Below, one piece after another: positions 56,801-64,000 of a stretch of 64,000 nt of DNA. Below the pieces are notes generated by a model. It was not told the origin of the DNA, did not search any database, and was given only the letters and a program-made list of their open reading frames with translations. Numbering within the stretch: position 1 is the stretch's first letter; each line of letters opens with the position of its first letter. A program made the translations under genes and the position numbers. Origin of the DNA: Closterium sp. NIES-65 (lineage: Eukaryota; Streptophyta; Zygnematophyceae; Desmidiales; Closteriaceae); contig CANXME010000315.1 in NCBI GenBank assembly GCA_948144175.1, positions 1 through 64,000 on the forward strand, in the 5' to 3' direction.

Positions 56801-59800
56801 GCAACCCCAGGCACCATGCATGCATGCATGCAACCCCAGGCACCATGCATGCATGCATGCAACACCAGGCACCATGCATGCATGCATGAAACGAAGTAGG
56901 TGAGGTGAGCGGTCTATCCATGAAACGAAGTAGGTGAGGTGAGCGGTCTATCCATGAAACGAAGTAGGTGAGGTGAGCGGTCTATCCATGAAACGAAGTA
57001 GGTGAGGTGAGCGGTCTATCCATGAAACGAAGTAGGTGAGGTGAGCGGTTTATCCATGAAACGAAGTAGGTGAGGTGAGCGGTCTATCCATGAAACGAAG
57101 TAGGTGAGGTGAGCGGTCTATCCATGAAACGAAGTAGGTGAGGTGAGCGGTCTATCCATGAAACGAAGTAGGTGAGGTGAGCGGTCTATCCATGAAACGA
57201 AGTAGGTGAGGTGAGCGGTCTATCCATGAAACGAAGTAGGTGAGGTGAGCGGTCTATCCATGAAACGAAGTAGGTGAGGTGAGCGGTCTATCCATGAAAC
57301 GAAGTAGGTGAGGTGAGCGGTCTATCCATGAAACGAAGTAGGTGAGGTGAGCGGTCTATCCATGAAACGAAGTAGGTGAGGTGAGCGGTCTATCCATGAA
57401 ACGAAGTAGGTGAGGTGAGCGGTCTATCCATGAAACGAAGTAGGTGAGGTGAGCGGTCTATCCATGAAACGAAGTAGGTGAGGTGAGCGGTCTATCCATG
57501 AAACGAAGTAGGTGAGGTGAGCGGTCTATCCATGAAACGAAGTAGGTGAGGTGAGCGGTCTATCCATGAAACGAAGTAGGTGAGGTGAGCGGTCTATCCA
57601 TGAAACGAAGTAGGTGAGGTGAGCGGTCTATCCATGAAACGAAGTAGGTGAGGTGAGCGGTCTATCCATGAAACGTCAGGCTTTGACACGACCGACTGAC
57701 ATCGAAGCAACTAGAATGTCAGTAGCTTGGCTGTAGTGTCAAGCCATTAGTGACCTAACTCACAGCGCAGCCCATTCACTCACATCACAAGACAGCTCAC
57801 TAGCATAGTACGGAAGGTTGACGTTACAATACCACCCACAGCACAGCACGTTAGAACACACGTTACAGTACAGCACTTTCACGTTACAGTACAGCACTTT
57901 CACGTTACAGTACAGCACTTTCACGTCACAGTACAGCACTTTCACGTTACAGTACAGCAATTTCACGTTACAGTACAGCAGACTCACGCTGTTGCCCACA
58001 GCGATGTGCGTGCCATCAGGCTTGTACGTGACGTTGATGTTCTCGCCCTTTAGAGTCACACTCTGCTGACACCTGGCCGCTGACATGGCAAGGAGAGGAA
58101 CACACAACGGACAGAAGACAGCAGCACTTGTGCAAAATGAACAAATAAGAATACTCATGAAATGTTTGCGTGTGTGCATGTGTGCATTGCATGAACGTGC
58201 ACGTGCACGAATAAGGATAACCGAAGATCTGCACAACATCTTAAGATGTTTTGAAGATTTGCAAAACATCATCAGATTGCTGCGTGTAACCTTCACTCCC
58301 ATCTCGCGTGTCGCCAATGTGAACAAATTTGTCTTGAGACAGTCTGGACACGAGTAGGTCCAGATGGAGGGGACGTTTGAGAATTCTTAAAAGTGATTTT
58401 CATATAACACGTCTGGACACAAGCAGGTCCAGATGGTCTTGAAGAACTTTTGAAGCGCCTCAAACTCCGCCCATACCATGCGCCCTTCACTCCCATCACA
58501 TCACACTGCACCCGCACGCATCCGAAAGCGTACCCCCTGCACTCACATCCTATCCCACACCCCCTGCACTCACATCCCATCCCACACCCCCTGCACTCAC
58601 ATCGTGTGTCCCAGATGCGCACGGACTTGTCTTGAGGCGCGGACGCAAGGAGGTCCGTCCGGGTGGGTGGGGGAGGAGACTCTGAGGCGCCTCAACATGC
58701 GTCCCATACCATGCACCCTGCACGCTTATCCCATCCCACACCCCCTGCACTCACATCGTGTGTCCCAGATGCGCACGGACTTGTCTTGAGGCGCGGACGC
58801 AAGGAGGTCCGTCCGGGTGGGTGGGGGAGGAGACTCTGAGGCGCCTCAACATGCGTCCCATACCATGCACCCTGCACGCTTATCCCATCCCACACCCCCT
58901 GCACTCACATCGTGTGTCCCAGATGCGCACGGACTTGTCTTGAGAAGCAGACGCAAGGAGGTCAGGGTGGAGGGGGTCCCAGCACAGGTTGTCCACACTC
59001 TCGCTGTGGCCCCTCAACTCCACCTCCCGATGCTTGCTCTGCACCATGGCACATAGTATGACATGACATTCCATGACATGTCATCACATGAATGACATGA
59101 CATGATATGTCAGAGTGGTGAAAGGGGCCTCTTTCCCAGCACAAGTTGTCACCACTCTCGCTGTGACCCCTCAACTCCACCTCCCGCTGCTTGCTCTGCA
59201 GCACCACGGGCAGCACGTGAACGGCATGACACGACAACGATGGGAGGAATGAGGCGGATGGAGGCTCAGAGTCGGTCGGATCGGAAACGTTACACTGGGA
59301 TGGGGTGCTGGACTGGGATGGGGTGTTGGACTGACTGGAATGAAACTTAACAAATGGAATGGGGCGTTGCCAGGCTGACTCACGGAGTTTGATTGGCCGC
59401 TCGGATCCACTTGCCACACGCGAATGGTTTGGTCCACCGAACCTGACCCGAGCTTCTCGCCGAGGCAGTTCCACACCACCGAATGCACCTGGGTCAGAGA
59501 AAGAGAAAAACGTCATAATGAAACACAGAAAATGATGCATTCAACGTTCTTTGGAACGGAATCCGTGTTACCTTGACCTAGCATCCTTTCCCTTCCCCTA
59601 CCTTCAGTTCTGTATGACCTCATTCTGTATGACCTCATTCTGTATGACCTCATTCTGTATGACCTCATTCTGTATGACCTCATTCTGTATGACCTCATTC
59701 TGTATGACCTCATTCTGTATGACCTCATTCTGCATGACCTCATTCTGTATGACCTCATTCTGTATGACCTCATTCTGTATGACCTCATTCTGTATGACCT

Positions 59801-60616
59801 CATTCTGTATGACCTCATTCTGTATGACCTCATTCTGTATGACCTCATTCTGTATGACCTCATTCTGTATGACCTCATTCTGTATGACCTCATTCTGTAT
59901 GACCTCATTCTGTATGACCTCATTCTGTATGACCTCATTCTGTATGACCTCATTCTGTATGACCTCATTCTGTATGACCTCATTCTGTATGACCTCATTC
60001 TGTATGACCTCATTCTGTATGACCTCATTCTGTATGACCTCATTCTGTATGACCTCATTCTGTATGACCTCATTCTGTATGACCTCATTCTGTCTGTCAA
60101 CTCCATACCTCCACAAGACCTCATGCCCCCAACACACTCCTACTCCCCCCCTCTCCCCCGTGCCTCCCACGCGCCTCCAACGCTCCCGCATGCCTCCCAC
60201 CTGCTTTCTACTCCCTCATTGGTCCACGTGTCTCGTACCTTCTTCTTGTGCCCAACAAACTCTCGGCTGTACAGGTTCCTAAAAGGGTCCTTTCCCGCTC
60301 TTAGTTGCGACGGCAGCGGCGCGGGTGCCGGCGGCTGCTGTGACTGCCCTTGCGCCTGGCCCTGCCCCTGCGCCTGTCCTTGCGACTGCTGTTGCTGCAG
60401 CTGCTGCTGTTGCTGTAGTTGCGCTTGCGCCTGCTGCTGTTGCGCCTGCTGCTGCGGGTGCGGAAGCGGAGGCTGCGCGGGGGGTCCGCCGGGGTATTGC
60501 GCGAATCCGGTTGCGCCGGGGTGCGGCGGAGTGGGGTAGCGGTGGGGGATGTGGCCGTGTGTGAAGGGTGAGGGGTGGTGCTGCTGGTAGTGCATCGGCC
60601 CTCCCATTCCGTACAT
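53850..60616 (-). CDS. THO3: THO complex subunit 3 (TEX1), WD40 protein
   Basis: Member of the THO/TREX complex, which couples transcription to mRNA export in the nucleus. Exons: 60616-60239, 59488-59384, 59038-58909, 58079-57988, 56787-56719, 56465-56408, 56138-56039, 55473-55387, 54769-54691, 53987 to a stop at 53850. Phases agree; about 411 aa. After a Gln/Pro-rich N-terminal extension of about 100 residues the product follows plant TEX1 closely: EFVGHKKKVHSVVWNCLGEK, GSVDQTIRVW, ASASQDKSVRIWDTRS, KGENINVTYKPDGTHIAVGN, ELTILDVRK, LDTLHAHTAGVYSLAIDP, AAGSADALVSLWDMQHMLC, SASEDLFVDI, AAMNSVEWNPKH. These are WD40 blades of one propeller. The last exon ends at GKHSSPGE, short of the VFRIFGF-like end of homologues. 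A GTGAGT there may be a donor to an unseen exon, so the 3' end is uncertain. The neighbouring genes lie on the same strand. Confidence 0.9.
54268..54530 (-). repeat. 16-bp minisatellite in THO3 intron 9
   Basis: About 16-17 copies of GCACGGTGTGTTCTAT with C/T variants. Confidence 0.9.
54597..54668 (-). repeat. 17-bp minisatellite in THO3 intron 9
   Basis: About four copies of CCCACAGTGCTGCACGG just after the exon 9 donor. Confidence 0.85.
54867..55085. repeat. Direct repeat with two palindromes between, THO3 intron 8
   Basis: A roughly 24-bp sequence ATGAGCCRCTSGAGTTGACA occurs at about 54,867-54,890 and 55,062-55,085. Between the copies lie TTTTGAGACGCCTTAAAA (54,959-54,976) and TTTTGAGTCGACTCAAA (55,005-55,021). 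Confidence 0.8.
55192..55352 (-). repeat. Two decayed downstream copies of THO3 exon 8
   Basis: 55,290-55,352 reads LWDMRHMLCERTFTRLE; 55,192-55,248 reads NIQHTLCVCTLTPL. The real exon end is at 55,387 (LWDMQHMLCVRTFTRL). Confidence 0.85.
55545..55608 (-). repeat. Decayed upstream copy of THO3 exon 8
   Basis: It has a TTGCAG acceptor and reads YFAAGSAD before a stop. Confidence 0.8.
56228..56294. repeat. Direct repeat - palindrome - direct repeat, THO3 intron 6
   Basis: GGAAGGTGAGYGAGTCAAYG at 56,228-56,247 and 56,275-56,294 (two differences) flanks the perfect 20-bp palindrome GTTTTGAGGCGCCTCAAAAC at 56,251-56,270. This is the cleanest example of the pattern. Confidence 0.95.
56789..57676 (-). 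repeat. Minisatellites in THO3 intron 4
   Basis: Near exon 5, two to three copies of a 36-bp unit rich in GCATGCATGCA. Then about 23 near-perfect copies of a 34-bp unit beginning CCATGAAACGAAGTAGGTGA (56,888-57,676). Confidence 0.95.
57862..57980 (-). repeat. 21-bp minisatellite at the THO3 exon 4 donor
   Basis: Five to six copies of TACAGCACTTTCACGTTACAG, starting within a few bases of the GTGAGT donor at 57,987. Confidence 0.85.
58292..58908 (-). repeat. 154-bp tandem repeat carrying THO3 exon 3 fragments
   Basis: The exon 3 end with its GTGAGT donor recurs exactly 154 bp apart at 58,600 and 58,754, the functional copy following at 58,908. Each unit also contains the palindrome core TGAGGCGCCTCA (58,683 and 58,837). 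Farther down lie a related palindrome TTTTGAAGCGCCTCAAA (58,448-58,464) and a more decayed exon copy (58,292-58,370). Confidence 0.9.
59134..59195 (-). repeat. Decayed copy of the start of THO3 exon 3
   Basis: Acceptor CTGCAG, then SKQREVELRGHSES.DNLCW. The real exon starts at 59,038. Confidence 0.85.
59609..60095 (-). repeat. 15-bp minisatellite in THO3 intron 1
   Basis: About 32 copies of TGTATGACCTCATTC. The unit is a multiple of three, so it opens long false frames on both strands. Confidence 0.95.
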
Positions 60617-61082
60617 CGCGGCGCGCTGAGTAGTAACCGCGGAGCTCTCGAGGCGTCGAAAAAACAGCTGACTGACTAAGTAAAAGCGGACAATTACTAC
60701 GATCGTCGCACGTACGGACGAATGAGCAGCAGCAGCAGCAGCTGCGGGAAGTTTGATTAAGTCCGCGAGGCAGAACAGGGCGATTGCTGGATTTTGAAGC
60801 GAGTCGCGGTTATGCGATTGTCGGAAGAAACTGGACGCATCAAGCAGGAGAGACTAGTGTGCAGGAGCACAGCTACGGCGCCTTGATCGGAAACGTAATG
60901 GGGGCGTGACTTTTAGGGAATAAAATCCACGTTACGAGAAGCAAGAATATAGTGACGAGACGACTCGTGGCACTGAAGAGCTACACTTCGTGAATGAATT
61001 ACGTTCATGACCTTACATACAGCATTTCCTAGTTCCTCATCCAGAATAATGTTCGGATTACTCATTTAATTTCTACAACTGT
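60617..61082. other. Intergenic: THO3 promoter side and phosphate acetyltransferase 3' flank
   Basis: 466 bp between the two same-strand genes. It should contain the THO3 promoter and 5' UTR and the phosphate acetyltransferase 3' UTR. I see no distinct motif. Confidence 0.5.

Positions 61083-64000
<2,918 letters not shown>

Noticed and set aside
56888-57676. Long regular repeat array that could suggest a CRISPR
   Set aside because: The 34-bp units are directly adjacent with no unique spacers, and the array lies in an intron of a plant-type gene. It is a minisatellite.
59513-60282. Open frames with repeated FCMTS, MRSYR or QNEVI
   Set aside because: Produced by the 15-bp minisatellite in THO3 intron 1; a repeat length divisible by three opens several frames at once.

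Overview
The window looks like nuclear DNA of a streptophyte green plant, most likely a charophyte alga such as a zygnematophyte (the organism is inferred, not shown). Three signs point there: a CHASE-type hybrid histidine kinase of the cytokinin-receptor (AHK) layout, a plant-type THO3/TEX1 gene with many GT-AG introns, and Ty1/copia elements whose primer site resembles the 3' end of initiator tRNA-Met. A bacterial-type phosphate acetyltransferase also fits algae and bryophytes. The DNA is GC-rich and full of micro- and minisatellites.

Layout. Positions 1-35.8 kb are a bed of old transposons: a decayed hAT-like transposase end (about 0.36-0.87 kb), a GTCGAC-rich stretch (1.7-2.4 kb), a copia fragment (2.7-4.9 kb), then a nest. 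One old copia element on the minus strand spans 5,184-19,421 and is interrupted by a short non-coding LTR element (7,781-9,187) and by a plus-strand copia element (11,240-17,148). Two more minus-strand copia elements follow, at 19,423-26,886 (the best preserved) and 28,863-35,810. All are fossils.

Positions 36.2-64 kb hold three host genes, all on the minus strand: a 10-exon hybrid histidine kinase (48,153 to 36,218, about 2,671 aa), THO3/TEX1 (60,616 to about 53,850, about 411 aa) and the 3' two thirds of a phosphate acetyltransferase gene (window edge to 61,083). Exon lengths and phases agree across all three models. They have unrelated jobs: membrane signalling, mRNA export, and acetyl-CoA/acetyl-phosphate exchange. 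A 5.7-kb gene-poor gap with a long (GA)n tract separates the first two.

The most striking signal is in the host genes. Their introns are littered with decayed or near-perfect copies of pieces of the neighbouring exons, often including splice sites. Many of these duplications are separated by a short palindrome of one family, consensus TTTTGAGNCGNCTCAAAA, giving the pattern direct repeat - palindrome - direct repeat. I count about a dozen such palindromes between 39 and 64 kb, in all three genes, and found none in the retrotransposon half. This looks like an undescribed process that makes local duplications or inserts palindromes.
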